Source: CAVSUB01 sp963730995
GTDB lineage: Bacteria; Acidobacteriota; Vicinamibacteria; Vicinamibacterales; 2-12-FULL-66-21
Assembly (NCBI GenBank): GCA_963730995.1
Contig: CAVSUB010000001.1
Location: 930,001 to 994,000, forward strand
Length of the DNA: 64,000 nt
Reading direction: 5' to 3'
Shown: piece by piece, positions 1-8,873 of the stretch
Numbering within the stretch: the first letter of the stretch is position 1
Layout of the letters: each line of letters opens with the position of its first letter
Made by a program: the position numbers and the translations under genes
Notes under the pieces: model-generated
The model's database searches: none
Told to the model about the DNA's origin: nothing
Seen by the model: the letters and a program-made list of their open reading frames with translations, nothing else

Positions 1-656
1 CCGGGATGCTGCGGCCTTCACCGGACAGGTCCTCCCAATGGAGCTGGAGACGGAGGCGCAAGTCGTTTTCGAGAAACGCGGCGGCTTTCGTCGCGGTTTC
101 GAGCGCGTGCGCTACGGCCCGGTGTCGCCTGGAGACCCGCTGTATCCGGGCGGCGCGGGCAACTTTGGCGCCGGCGCAAACATGGCGTTCACGACCGATA
201 TCCTGCGAGCACTTGGCGGCTTCGACGAGGCGCTGGACACGGGAGCTGACGTACCGGGCGGAGGAGATCTCGACGTTTTCTATAGGACGATCCGTGCCGG
301 CCATGCGCTGGTGTACGAGCCACGGTTCCTCGTGTTCCACCAGCATCGCCGCGACATGGCCGCGCTTCGTCGACAGTACCGAGCGCAGCTGGGGCCTCGG
401 ATTCATGTGCTACCTCACCAAGTGCCTGAAGACCGATCCCGAGCGGCGGATCAATCTGGTCCGCTTGACGCTGTGGTGGTTCAGCAACCATCTGGGCGGG
501 CTGATCGCCCATCTCGCAAACCGCGCGCGACATCGAGAGCACGTCCCGCCGTCGCTGCTCGCCGGCGAGCTTTGGGGCGGCGTTGTCGGCTTGCTCGGCG
601 GCTACGGGCGATCCCAGCGCCGGGTCGAGAGGCTGCGGAGGCAGGCTCTTGGGTGA
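1..656 (+). pseudogene. Family-2 glycosyltransferase, C-terminal part, frame-interrupted
   Basis: The 5' end lies outside the window. The visible part has the typical second half of a GT2 enzyme: the GAGANMAF-like segment (GAGNFGAGANMAF), the GGFDEALDTG loop and an FHQHRR motif near 340-360. The frame then breaks. Codons up to about 379 read RRQY in one frame, and the expected continuation SWGLGF begins at 387 in the next frame and runs to the TGA at 654-656. Removing four bases (agcg) near 382-385 would restore a YRSW junction, so this is a small insertion or a sequencing error. It is the first gene of a polysaccharide cluster, and its stop overlaps the next gene's TTG start. The specific sugar cannot be told. 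Confidence 0.75.
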
Positions 657-1662
657 CATCGGATCCCCGCCGACACTCGAGGTGGTGATCTGCACTTACA
701 ACAACGCCCCGATGCTCGCCGATGCGCTCGCGGCGCTCGCACGACAGCGCCCGCCCGATGGAAGTCGCTGGGGCTGCCTGGTCGTCGACAACAACTGCAC
801 CGACGCGACCGCGAGCGTCGTGGAAAAGCACATCGCCGATGGAACCATTCCGGGTCTTCGTGTGGTCCGTGAACCACGACAAGGATTGACGCCGTCGCGG
901 CAGTGCGGCGTACGGAGCTCGGTCGCCCCGTGGATCGCATTCGTAGACGACGACTGCATCCTGGAGAACGACTGGATCGTACAGGCCCTGTCGTTTGCAG
1001 AGAGCCACCCGGACGTCGGAGCGTTCGGCGGAACGGTCACCCTCGATTTCTGCGCGGATACCCCCGCGTATGCACGCGCCTACGGCTACTCGTTTGCCGA
1101 ACAGAATCACGGCGACGTCCAGAAGCGTGCGGCCTTTCTCGTCGGGGCGGGACTCGTCGTGAGCCGGTCTGCCTTATCGTCGTGCGGCTGGACGGATGAC
1201 CCCGTTCTTCCCGATCGGATTGGCAAGCGCCTGGTGTCGGGGGGCGACGTCGAGATCGTTCTTCGAATCGCGTGCGAGGGATACGAGCTCTGGTACGTCC
1301 CCGATTGCAGGCTCCGGCATCGAATCCCGCCGCAACGGACTTCGCTGCCGTACCTGACGGCCATCAACCGTGGCCTCGGCGTGAGCCAGGCCCTGGCCGA
1401 CGCCATGGTCTGGTCGGGATCGAGTGCGGGATGGGTCCGGACCTCGTCGTTGAAGCTGATGAAGGACGTGGGGACGCTTGGTTCCACCGCGCGTGCGGTG
1501 CTGGGCGGCCGCGCGACCACGGCAGATCTGCGCATCCAGGCCAGCTTCAGGCTCGGGCAACTCCGGGGCCTGGTTCGAATCGCCTCGATGTCGCCGTCCA
1601 GACGTCGGAGGCTGATGGGTCTCGCTCGACCGCGCCCTGGGCGGACGGATCGGGCGGCATGA
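649..1662 (+). CDS. Family-2 glycosyltransferase
   Basis: A 337-residue GT-A fold transferase, expected to move a sugar from a nucleotide donor to a growing surface glycan at the inner face of the membrane. The N-terminal beta strand EVVICTYNN (residues 11-19) and the metal/nucleotide-binding DDD at residues 100-102 (AFVDDDC) are clear. GAFGG and SGGDVEIVLR follow as acceptor-side motifs. I chose the TTG at 649 because GGAGG sits at 637-641, seven bases upstream, and the stop of the preceding gene (654-656) overlaps it. An ATGA overlap couples it to the next gene. The exact sugar is unknown. Confidence 0.85.
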   Translation: MGDIGSPPTLEVVICTYNNAPMLADALAALARQRPPDGSRWGCLVVDNNCTDATASVVEKHIADGTIPGLRVVREPRQGLTPSRQCGVRSSVAPWIAFVDDDCILENDWIVQALSFAESHPDVGAFGGTVTLDFCADTPAYARAYGYSFAEQNHGDVQKRAAFLVGAGLVVSRSALSSCGWTDDPVLPDRIGKRLVSGGDVEIVLRIACEGYELWYVPDCRLRHRIPPQRTSLPYLTAINRGLGVSQALADAMVWSGSSAGWVRTSSLKLMKDVGTLGSTARAVLGGRATTADLRIQASFRLGQLRGLVRIASMSPSRRRRLMGLARPRPGRTDRAA

Positions 1663-3029
1663 CGACTCCCCTGCCCTGGAACGTCGTTCATGTGTCGATG
1701 CGAGATCCACTACCGGACCTCGAAGTGGATCCGACGGTGGGCGGTCTCCTGCTGGTGTTCTGGTGGGATCGGCTCCCGCTCGGGCAGCTTTCGCTTCCCG
1801 GTTCGCTTCTCCCGGTCAGCTCGGATCAGCTCCTCACGAGCGTGGCTTCGATCATCGCTCCCGCTGTCGGGCAACGATTGCTGAAATGCGGTTTCGATGC
1901 ACCACTGCCCGTACCTGAGGACAAACAGCCTCGGCGTGCACCTCCACTGCTGAGCGAAGTCCTCGCTCTGGATCGGCCCCTGACCTCGCTTTCGAGGTCC
2001 GCCTGTGGCGAGACTTCGACCGCCGCCGGACCGACTGTGTCCGTGGTCGTCTGCACGAGGAACCGCCCTGAGCATCTCGAGAGATGCCTCGCCTCAGTCT
2101 GTGCGCTCGAGCCCGCGCCGCACGAAATCCTCGTGGTCGACAACGACCCATCGTCCGGAGTCACGCGAGGGGTCACCGACCGTTTTCAGGCTGTTCGCTA
2201 CGTCGCTGAGCCAAGGGCAGGTCTGAGTATCGCTCGCAATCGAGGCGTGCTCAGCTGCACCGGTGACATCGTCGCGTTCACAGACGATGACGTGGAGGTG
2301 CACGCCGGGTGGCTGGATGCGATTCGGTCGGAGTTCCGCAATAAAGACGTGACGGTCTTGACGGGCCTCGTGCTGCCGGCCGAACTGAAGACGCCGGCCC
2401 AACAGGCCTTTCAGAGCGACGCCCTTGGCTGGGGATGGGGATACCGAGTCCTCGATTTCGACGAGGCGTTCTTCGAGGCGACAAAGCGTGTGGGCGTACC
2501 GGTCTGGCGGATTGGAGCGGGCGCGAACATGGCTTTTCGACGTGAAGTCTTCGATCGCCTCGGGCTCTTCGAGGAGCGATTAGGGGCAGGCGCTTCCGGA
2601 TGCAGCGAAGACTCCGAGCTGTGGTACCGCGTGCTTGCAGAGCGCGAGCGGTGCCGCTATTCGCCAGCGGCTGTCGTCTTTCACTACCATCGGACCGATT
2701 GGAAGGACCTCTCCGATCAGCTTTACAGCTACATGCGGGGCCATGTCGTCGCCCTGTTCGTCCAGTTCGAGCGCTACAGGCACTGGGGGAATCTCTATCG
2801 TGCCTTCGTGGCGCTGCCGTGGTTCCTGCTCCGCATTGCGGTGCACGCCTGCAAGCGCCAAATCGGAAGGCTCCTCTACGGACGGGCGGCCAAGCCGCTC
2901 CCGCAGCCGGTGACGCCGCAGATCCTCGGAGCCCTGGCCGGCTACGGCTACTACCTCCGGCATCGCCGGCAACGCTCGAATGGGAACCGCGGCAGCCGCG
3001 TAACGCGCGAGCAGATATCCGCAGGTTGA
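1659..3029 (+). CDS. Family-2 glycosyltransferase with an extra N-terminal region
   Basis: 456 residues from an ATG that overlaps the upstream TGA (ATGA). About 125 N-terminal residues do not look like the GT2 core; this part is hydrophobic around VGGLLLVFWWDRLPLG and has no motif I recognise. The GT2 domain starts at about residue 127 (VSVVVCTRNRP) and carries DDD at residues 209-211 (AFTDDDVEV). It then has the GAGANMAFRR segment and a CSEDSELWYR motif supplying the catalytic-base region. Near the end is a short hydrophobic stretch (ALPWFLLRIAV). The N-terminal extension plus GT2 arrangement is known in acidobacterial and cyanobacterial polysaccharide clusters, but its role is not established. 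Confidence 0.85.
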   Translation: MTTPLPWNVVHVSMRDPLPDLEVDPTVGGLLLVFWWDRLPLGQLSLPGSLLPVSSDQLLTSVASIIAPAVGQRLLKCGFDAPLPVPEDKQPRRAPPLLSEVLALDRPLTSLSRSACGETSTAAGPTVSVVVCTRNRPEHLERCLASVCALEPAPHEILVVDNDPSSGVTRGVTDRFQAVRYVAEPRAGLSIARNRGVLSCTGDIVAFTDDDVEVHAGWLDAIRSEFRNKDVTVLTGLVLPAELKTPAQQAFQSDALGWGWGYRVLDFDEAFFEATKRVGVPVWRIGAGANMAFRREVFDRLGLFEERLGAGASGCSEDSELWYRVLAERERCRYSPAAVVFHYHRTDWKDLSDQLYSYMRGHVVALFVQFERYRHWGNLYRAFVALPWFLLRIAVHACKRQIGRLLYGRAAKPLPQPVTPQILGALAGYGYYLRHRRQRSNGNRGSRVTREQISAG

Positions 3030-3039
3030 AGGCGTGGCG

Positions 3040-3795
3040 ATGGCAGTCAGGCACAAACGCCCGCTACGCGCCTTCCTCGACTTGAACCCGTTCGAGTCGC
3101 CGCTGACGCTCGGGTTCTTCTATCGCGAGAAGATGCGGGCCATTCACCGGATCGCACCGGACGGGCCGTTGGCCAACGTGTTGGAAGTCGGGGGCGGCCG
3201 CAGCGGGCTGACGCGGCTGCTGTATCCGGCCACCAGCGTCACGAACCTCGACATGGACGGGTCGTTCGCAGAGGCGCCCTGCAACCGTCAGGAGGGCGTG
3301 CGGTTCGTGTGCGGGAACGCGACCAATCTGGAGTTCGACGAAAGCACGTTCGACGCCGTGACCATGTTCGATGTGCTCGAGCACGTTCCAGAGCACGAAC
3401 GCGCCGTCGCCGAGGCGCTCCGCGTCCTGAAGCCTGGTGGGTACCTGCTGGTCAGCACACCGAACGAACACTGGCGGTTTCCTTACTACGGATTCATGAA
3501 GCCGTTCTGCCCGACTGAAGAGGAGATGTTTGCCGAGTGGGGCCACGTCCGGCGAGGCTACTCGCTCGACGACCTCGGTGCGTTGGTCGGGCTCACCTGC
3601 GAACGGACGGCGACGTTCATTTCGCCGATCAGCGTCCTCTGTCACGACGTCGCGTTCTCCCGCCTCCCCGGGCGCGTGCGCCGGGCAGCCTGCCTCGCGC
3701 TGTCCCCTGTCACCTGGATTGCCTACGCGCTCCACCGACCGGCCAGTCGTGGAACCGAAACCGCGTCAGCCTGGCGCAAGGCGCCCGCGGGATGA
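3040..3795 (+). CDS. SAM-dependent class I methyltransferase
   Basis: 251 residues, Rossmann-fold methyltransferase. Motif I is VLEVGGGRSG (residues about 47-56), the acidic ribose-binding residue is in TNLDMDG, and MFDVLEHVPEHE is a typical post-motif II region, followed by LKPGGYLLVSTPNEHW. It probably methylates a sugar or the glycan terminus in this glycosyltransferase cluster. The ATG at 3040 is preferred over the GTG at 3034 because GAAGG lies at 3028-3032. The stop forms an ATGA overlap with the next gene. The substrate is inferred from context only. Confidence 0.85.
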   Translation: MAVRHKRPLRAFLDLNPFESPLTLGFFYREKMRAIHRIAPDGPLANVLEVGGGRSGLTRLLYPATSVTNLDMDGSFAEAPCNRQEGVRFVCGNATNLEFDESTFDAVTMFDVLEHVPEHERAVAEALRVLKPGGYLLVSTPNEHWRFPYYGFMKPFCPTEEEMFAEWGHVRRGYSLDDLGALVGLTCERTATFISPISVLCHDVAFSRLPGRVRRAACLALSPVTWIAYALHRPASRGTETASAWRKAPAG

Positions 3796-5114
3796 CCATT
3801 GCCCTCGTCCCATGGGGCGATGTGATCGAGGATTTTCTCGACGGGATCGGCGTATCGCTGGACGAGTTCTCCTCGAAGATGACCGGCGGATGGCTGTTCG
3901 GGTACATCGAGGCGCTCCGGCTGCAAGGCATCGAGACGGTGGTCGTCTGCTTCTCGGCCCGTGTGGTATCCACCGTTCGCACAGTGCACACGCCGACAGG
4001 AGCACGGATCGTGATCCTGCGCGCGCCGGGCATATACCGCCGGCTCCGCCGGCGTATGAAGGATCCGTACGGCTGCACGATGCAATCGATGTTTGGTGAG
4101 AAGGATGGAGGGCAGACCGGATACTGGCGCCTCGCGCACCATCTGGCGCCGTACCTTGCGACACCGACGCTCGCGCTCACACGGGAGATCCGGCGGGCGG
4201 GATGCACGGCAATCCTGTGTCAGGAGTACGAGTCGCCTCGGTTCGACGCCTTGATCGCAATCGGCGCGATGCTCGGCATCCCCGTGTTCGCGACCTTCCA
4301 GGGGGGCAACTGGCATCGCAGCGGGCTGGAACGCCGGGTCCGTTCTTACACACTGCGTCGTTCAGCCGCACTCATCATTGGATCCTCCGACGAAGCGGAG
4401 CGAGTCAGGAACGAGTATCGACTCGGCGACGACCGCATCCGCCGCATCTTCAATCCGTTGGATTTGTCGGAGTGGACACCTGTTCCCAGGGCGGACGCGC
4501 GCCGTCACCTTGGAATCCATTCCACCACGCGTGTGGCGCTCTGGCACGGCCGGGTCGACATACGGCGAAAGGGCCTCGACATCCTGCTGGACGCGTGGCG
4601 GATGGTCGAACTGGAGCGACCCGATCGCGATCTGTTGCTCCTGCTGGTAGGTTCCGGCGCCGACGACAGGGCGATGGATAGCCAAATTCGAAACACAGGC
4701 GCAACCCGCATCCGATGGATTCGGGAGTACATACTCGCGAAGGCAGAAATCCGTCGCTATTTGAGCGCCGCCGACGTCTACGTCCTTCCGTCCAGACACG
4801 AAGGCTTTCCGGTTGCTCCGCTGGAGGCTATGGCCTGCGGTCTGCCGGTCGTCGCTACAGCCGCGCCGGGAGTGACGGACATTCTCGGCCGGGACGATGC
4901 GTTTGGGGGGATAGTCGTACCCGTGGGCGATTCGCAGTCCCTCGCACGGAGCCTCGGCTGCCTGATCGATGACGAAACGAGGGCGCGCACGCTGGGAGTG
5001 CGGGCGCGCGCCCGTGTGGAGCAGGCGTTTTCGATCGGGACGGTGGGCGCTCAGCTTGGCGCCGTTCTACGAGGCAGCGACGCCAACTGGACGTCGAGCT
5101 CGACTGTTGGTTAG
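3792..5114 (+). CDS. Family-4 glycosyltransferase
   Basis: 440 residues, GT-B fold. The N-terminal half (GGWLFGYIEALRLQGIETVVV) is the acceptor domain. The C-terminal half carries the GT4 signature, with HGRVDIRRKGLDILLDAW as the phosphate-binding loop region and an EX7E motif at E337/E345 inside PSRHEGFPVAPLEAMACG. It is expected to use a retaining mechanism with a nucleotide-sugar donor. Start and upstream stop overlap as ATGA, so it is translationally coupled to the methyltransferase gene. It fits as one step of glycan assembly. Confidence 0.88.
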   Translation: MTIALVPWGDVIEDFLDGIGVSLDEFSSKMTGGWLFGYIEALRLQGIETVVVCFSARVVSTVRTVHTPTGARIVILRAPGIYRRLRRRMKDPYGCTMQSMFGEKDGGQTGYWRLAHHLAPYLATPTLALTREIRRAGCTAILCQEYESPRFDALIAIGAMLGIPVFATFQGGNWHRSGLERRVRSYTLRRSAALIIGSSDEAERVRNEYRLGDDRIRRIFNPLDLSEWTPVPRADARRHLGIHSTTRVALWHGRVDIRRKGLDILLDAWRMVELERPDRDLLLLLVGSGADDRAMDSQIRNTGATRIRWIREYILAKAEIRRYLSAADVYVLPSRHEGFPVAPLEAMACGLPVVATAAPGVTDILGRDDAFGGIVVPVGDSQSLARSLGCLIDDETRARTLGVRARARVEQAFSIGTVGAQLGAVLRGSDANWTSSSTVG

Positions 5115-5204
5115 GATGGAGCACTCCTTGCTACCACTTTCGGTAGCGATCCGCACCCAGGAAGACAGGTCGTTGTCTGCCCTCAATTGGGCGATTCGCC
5201 GATC

Positions 5205-6152
5205 ATGCAGCCGATCTCAGTCATCATCTGTTCGCTGAATCCGAGATCGGACTACCTCCGTCGTGTGCTCGACAGCCTCCAGGGCCAGACCCTTCCGGCC
5301 AGTAAATGGGAGCTGTTGCTCGTCGACAACGGCAGCGACCATCCACTCGCGGACTCGTGGGACCTGTCGTGGCATCCGCATCAACGGCATGTTCGCGAGA
5401 CGGAGCCCGGGCTCACAGCCGCCAGGCTGCGGGGAATCAAAGAGGCAACCGGCGATCTGCTCGTGTTCGTCGACGACGACAACCTCCTTGCACCGGATTA
5501 TCTGGCAACGGCGCTGGAGATTCGCCGCGCCTATCCGTACGCGAGCGTCTTCGGCGCCGGAGCGCTCGAACCGGAATTCGAAGTCGAGCCACCCGCCGAG
5601 AGGCGGCCGTTCTGCACGCTGCTCGGATTGCGAACCGCGCCCCGGCCACTCTGGACGAACAATCCCAAGGACAGCCAGTGCATTCCGTGGGGAGCCGGAT
5701 TGTGCGTGTCGCGGCAGACCGCACAGGCGTACGTGCAGCTCCTCTCCCGCTTGCGCATCGCCCATCTCCTCGATCGACGGGGGGCGCGCCTCTTCTGCGG
5801 CGGAGACGACCTGTTTTCCTGGGTGGCGGCGCGCGCGGGCGGGGGATTCGGAATCTTCCCCGGTCTTCGCATCACGCACATGGTGCGCGCCAGCCGCGTA
5901 AGTGAACCGTACCTCTTACGGCTGATTCACGATCACGCCTACTCGCACGGCATCCTGCGATACGCGCTGTGTGGAGACGAACGACCGAGCCTTCGGACGA
6001 CGGACAAGATCCGGATCCTGTTGCACGGCCTTCGCCGGGGGCGGTTCTCGATGCGCGCGCAGCTGGCCGCCGCTCGTGGCGCCGATGCCGCCGCTCGTGA
6101 CATCGCCGGCCGCGAGGTCTGCGCGCTGGAATCCGGCGAGTTCGCATTCTGA
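5205..6152 (+). CDS. Family-2 glycosyltransferase
   Basis: 315 residues from the ATG at 5205; an in-frame TTG at 5187 is the alternative and neither has a strong ribosome-binding site. The GT2 core shows SVIICSLNPRSDYL at the start, LLLVDNGS, LTAARLRGIKEATGD and the DDD motif in VFVDDDNLLAPDY. WGAGLCVSR and a GGDDLFSWVA segment follow. A 90-base gap separates it from the GT4 gene. It is the last clear member of the polysaccharide cluster. Confidence 0.85.
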   Translation: MQPISVIICSLNPRSDYLRRVLDSLQGQTLPASKWELLLVDNGSDHPLADSWDLSWHPHQRHVRETEPGLTAARLRGIKEATGDLLVFVDDDNLLAPDYLATALEIRRAYPYASVFGAGALEPEFEVEPPAERRPFCTLLGLRTAPRPLWTNNPKDSQCIPWGAGLCVSRQTAQAYVQLLSRLRIAHLLDRRGARLFCGGDDLFSWVAARAGGGFGIFPGLRITHMVRASRVSEPYLLRLIHDHAYSHGILRYALCGDERPSLRTTDKIRILLHGLRRGRFSMRAQLAAARGADAAARDIAGREVCALESGEFAF

Positions 6153-6264
6153 TTTCAACGCCACGATCTGGCAACTTCCTCAGGCGGGAACCGGAGAAAC
6201 TCTTCGAGCCAGCGTCTTTGACAAGGCTGTTGCGCCGTGCCCCTGCCGGTCCTTACCATGCACC

Positions 6265-7209
6265 ATGACTTTCGTAGCCCCGACCTTCAGGTCGAGTGCG
6301 CCGAGCCGGCGAGAGTTTCTGGCCGCTTCGTGCGCCGTTCCCCTGCTTCGCGCCGCCAGGGCCCGGGGAATTCGTCTTGGCGGCCCGATCTTCTTGAAGT
6401 CCGACGACCCCGCCGAACTTGCGCGCGAACATCGCCGGTGGGGATACAGCGCGGCTTACTGCCCCGCGGCAACGGTGAACGATCGCGAGCGCATCCGAGA
6501 CATCAAGAAGGCGTACGCAGCGGAACAAGTCGTCATCGCGGAAGTGGGCGCCTGGAGGAACATGCTCGATCCAGACGTGCAGAAGCGTGCTGACAACATC
6601 CGCTATGTGACCGAACGGCTGGCGCTGGCCGAAGCCGTCGAGGCCCGGTGCTGCGTAGACATCGCCGGATCCTTCAATCCAACCGTTTGGTACGGGCCCG
6701 ATCCGAAAAACCTTTCAAAGGAATTCCTGGAGGCCACTGCTGAAAACTGCCGGAAGGTGATCGACGCCGTGAAACCTCGCGCGACCAGGTTTTCGATCGA
6801 GATGATGGGGTGGAACCTCCCGGACGGACCCGACACGTACCTCGAGCTGATCCGAGCGGTGGACAGACCGGGCTTCGCCGTGCACATGGACGTCTGCAAC
6901 GGGATCAACTCGCCAGCCCGCTTCTATCGAAACGATCAATTCATCGTCGAGTGCTTTACGAAGCTCGGAAAATGGATCGTCTCGTGCCACGCGAAAGATC
7001 TCGAGTGGATCCCCGAGTATGCGATGCGATTCCGGGAAGTTGTTCCTGGAAGAGGAAAGATTGACTATGCGACGTATCTCAGGCAGCTGTCGCAGCTGCC
7101 GGTGGACGCGCCTTTGATGCTCGAGCACCTGCAAACGCCCGAGGAATACACCGAAGGACGAGACTACATCCGTTCGGTTGGCGAGCGGACGGGCATCACG
7201 TTCGCGTAG
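6265..7209 (+). CDS. Tat-exported sugar phosphate isomerase/epimerase-like TIM-barrel protein
   Basis: 314 residues. A Tat-type signal starts near residue 14 with SRREFLAASC followed by a hydrophobic stretch, so export in folded form is likely. The body matches the AP-endonuclease-2-like xylose-isomerase TIM barrel (IolE/Hps family): the metal-site-like segments SIEMMGWNLPD, AVHMDVCNGIN, VSCHAKDLE and PLMLEHLQTPEEY occur in order. The substrate is unknown. The amidohydrolase gene follows only 13 bases downstream and may be co-transcribed. Oddly, codons 6-10 coincide with a palindromic element (6281-6294) that recurs upstream of the gene at 62402-63538. Confidence 0.85.
   Translation: MTFVAPTFRSSAPSRREFLAASCAVPLLRAARARGIRLGGPIFLKSDDPAELAREHRRWGYSAAYCPAATVNDRERIRDIKKAYAAEQVVIAEVGAWRNMLDPDVQKRADNIRYVTERLALAEAVEARCCVDIAGSFNPTVWYGPDPKNLSKEFLEATAENCRKVIDAVKPRATRFSIEMMGWNLPDGPDTYLELIRAVDRPGFAVHMDVCNGINSPARFYRNDQFIVECFTKLGKWIVSCHAKDLEWIPEYAMRFREVVPGRGKIDYATYLRQLSQLPVDAPLMLEHLQTPEEYTEGRDYIRSVGERTGITFA
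6281..6294. repeat. Short palindromic element within a coding start
   Basis: CGACCTTCAGGTCG is a six-base-pair perfect inverted repeat around a TC centre. It lies inside the N-terminal codons of the Tat-exported protein. The same core with longer arms occurs at 63561-63580, which suggests a small dispersed repeat family. Confidence 0.5.
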
Positions 7210-7222
7210 ACGAGGAGTCTTC

Positions 7223-8452
7223 ATGGTGCGGCGTCCCGGCTTTGTCATCATCGCGACCTGCCTGACCATCGTTTTGCTGACGACGGTTGCCGCGCAGCAA
7301 GGCGGACGAGGCGGAGCCGGTCCAACGGTCTCGATTCGCGCCGCGCGCCTGCTCGATGGCCGCGGCAGGACGCTCGCGAACGGGGTCATCGAGGTGCGGG
7401 GGTCGAAAATAGTCACCGTCGATCAGCGCTCCGGCCCCGTGACATACGATCTCGGCGACGCCACGCTCCTCCCGGGGCTGATCGACGTGCACGTGCATCT
7501 GAACTGGTACTTCGGGCCGGACGGCAGGTACGGCGGTCGCGGCGTGTTGCCCGGTTTTGCGACGGACGCCGTGCTCGACAACGCCCGCGCCACCTTGATG
7601 GCGGGCTTCACCACCGTTCAGTCCGTCGGGTGGATTGGCGACAAGCCTTTGCGCGAGGCCATCGCTGCCGGCGTCGTCAACGGCCCCCGGATCCTGACAT
7701 CGCTCGGGCAGCTCCAGGGCGGCAGCAGCACGCCCCAGGAACTGCGGGAGCGGGTGCGACAAGCAAAGGCGGACGGGGCGGATCTGATCAAGTTCTTCGC
7801 CTCGGCCAGCATCCGTGACGGCGGCAGGATGAACGTTACGCAGGCGCAGGTCGATGCCGTCTGCGGTGAGGCCCGGGCGCAAGGACTCAGGACCCTCGTT
7901 CACGCACACAGCGCGGACTCCGTGATCGCATCGGTCAAGGCGGGCTGCACGCAAATCGAGCATGGGATGTTCGTCGACGATGCTGCCATCAAGGCGATGG
8001 CGGACGCTCATGTGTACTTCGACCCGAATATCGGACTCGTGCTGCAGAACTACCTCGAGCACCGTGACGAGTACGACGGCACCGGCAACTTCAACGAGGA
8101 CAGCTTCGCCGCCATGCAGGCGGCCATCCCCAGAGCCCTCGAGGTGTTCAAGAAGGCGCTCGCGGCAGGCATCAAGATGCCGATGGGCACCGACGCGGTC
8201 GCGGGCGCGCACGGGCACAACGCCCGTGAGATCATCGCGCGCGTGCAGAAAGGCGGTCAGAAGTCGATGGACGCCATCGTCGGCGCGACGTCACTGGCGG
8301 CCGAATCAATGAAGCTGGGAAGCCAGATCGGGAGCATCGACGCCGGTTACGAGGCGGACGTCATCGCCGTACGCGGCGATCCGATCGAGGACATCACCAG
8401 GCTGCGTGATGTCCTCTTCGTGATGCGTGCCGGCAATGTCGTGAGGAGATGA
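7223..8452 (+). CDS. Secreted amidohydrolase (imidazolonepropionase/prolidase-like)
   Basis: 409 residues with an N-terminal signal peptide (hydrophobic residues about 8-22, then AAQQ). The metal-dependent amidohydrolase fold is shown by GLIDVHVHL (first HxH ligands), a lysine in ADLIKFFAS, HAHS, EHGMF and the metal aspartate in PMGTDAVAG. The C-terminal DVIAVRGDPIEDI segment returns to the beta-sandwich subdomain. The closest family is COG1228, which includes imidazolonepropionase and Xaa-Pro dipeptidase-like enzymes; the substrate cannot be assigned. GAGGAG at 7212-7217 supports the start. A Gly/Arg tract (QQGGRGG) follows the signal peptide. Confidence 0.88.
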   Translation: MVRRPGFVIIATCLTIVLLTTVAAQQGGRGGAGPTVSIRAARLLDGRGRTLANGVIEVRGSKIVTVDQRSGPVTYDLGDATLLPGLIDVHVHLNWYFGPDGRYGGRGVLPGFATDAVLDNARATLMAGFTTVQSVGWIGDKPLREAIAAGVVNGPRILTSLGQLQGGSSTPQELRERVRQAKADGADLIKFFASASIRDGGRMNVTQAQVDAVCGEARAQGLRTLVHAHSADSVIASVKAGCTQIEHGMFVDDAAIKAMADAHVYFDPNIGLVLQNYLEHRDEYDGTGNFNEDSFAAMQAAIPRALEVFKKALAAGIKMPMGTDAVAGAHGHNAREIIARVQKGGQKSMDAIVGATSLAAESMKLGSQIGSIDAGYEADVIAVRGDPIEDITRLRDVLFVMRAGNVVRR

Positions 8453-8750
8453 GCATGAAGACGTGATCGCGGCGTTCGATTACCTCAAGACGGTGCCGGA
8501 GGTGGATCCGGAGCGCGTCGGCATCATGGGCTGGAGCCGCGGAGGCTTCATCACATCCCACGTGCTGTTTCGTGATCTACGTCGATCCGGTTCCGGGGCC
8601 GGTTTCGGTCGGCCACACGTTCAGCCGGAGGGTCAATCCCCAGACACTCGAGCGCGACGATTCACCGGACCAGATCGATTCATGGAATCGGACGTGGGCG
8701 TTCTTCGAGCGGACGCTGCATCCGGGCGCCGGCGGCGGACGCAACAGTAG
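8451..8750 (+). pseudogene. Remnant of a dienelactone hydrolase / prolyl-oligopeptidase-like gene
   Basis: No complete gene is present. In one frame the codons from about 8451 give EDVIAAFDYLKTVPEVDPERV followed by GIMGWSRGG, the nucleophile elbow of an alpha/beta hydrolase, ending near LFRD at 8572. In the next frame the tail GHTFSRRVNPQTLE...DSWNRTWAFFERTL follows, which is the usual C-terminus of such secreted hydrolases and contains the catalytic-His region. The N-terminal half, the segment between elbow and tail, and the reading frame have been lost. The first codons sit directly on the stop of the amidohydrolase, so the deletion fused the two loci. Confidence 0.7.
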
Positions 8751-8873
8751 CAACACGCTTCGTCGGGCGGCAGCTGCATGTCTCTTCACAGTCTCGCCGT
8801 CGAGATCGGGACTCCGGCAAATTGACATCCTCGCGCCAGGGCCTCAGAATCGGCATCCATCAACCGGGCCCTC

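Noticed and set aside
1563..1575. tRNA T-loop-like GGTTCGAATC
   Set aside because: It lies within glycosyltransferase codons and no acceptor stem or other arms can be formed around it.
5115..5204. Possible small gene between the GT4 and GT2 genes
   Set aside because: No open frame with a plausible start; the interval is short and resembles a leader region.
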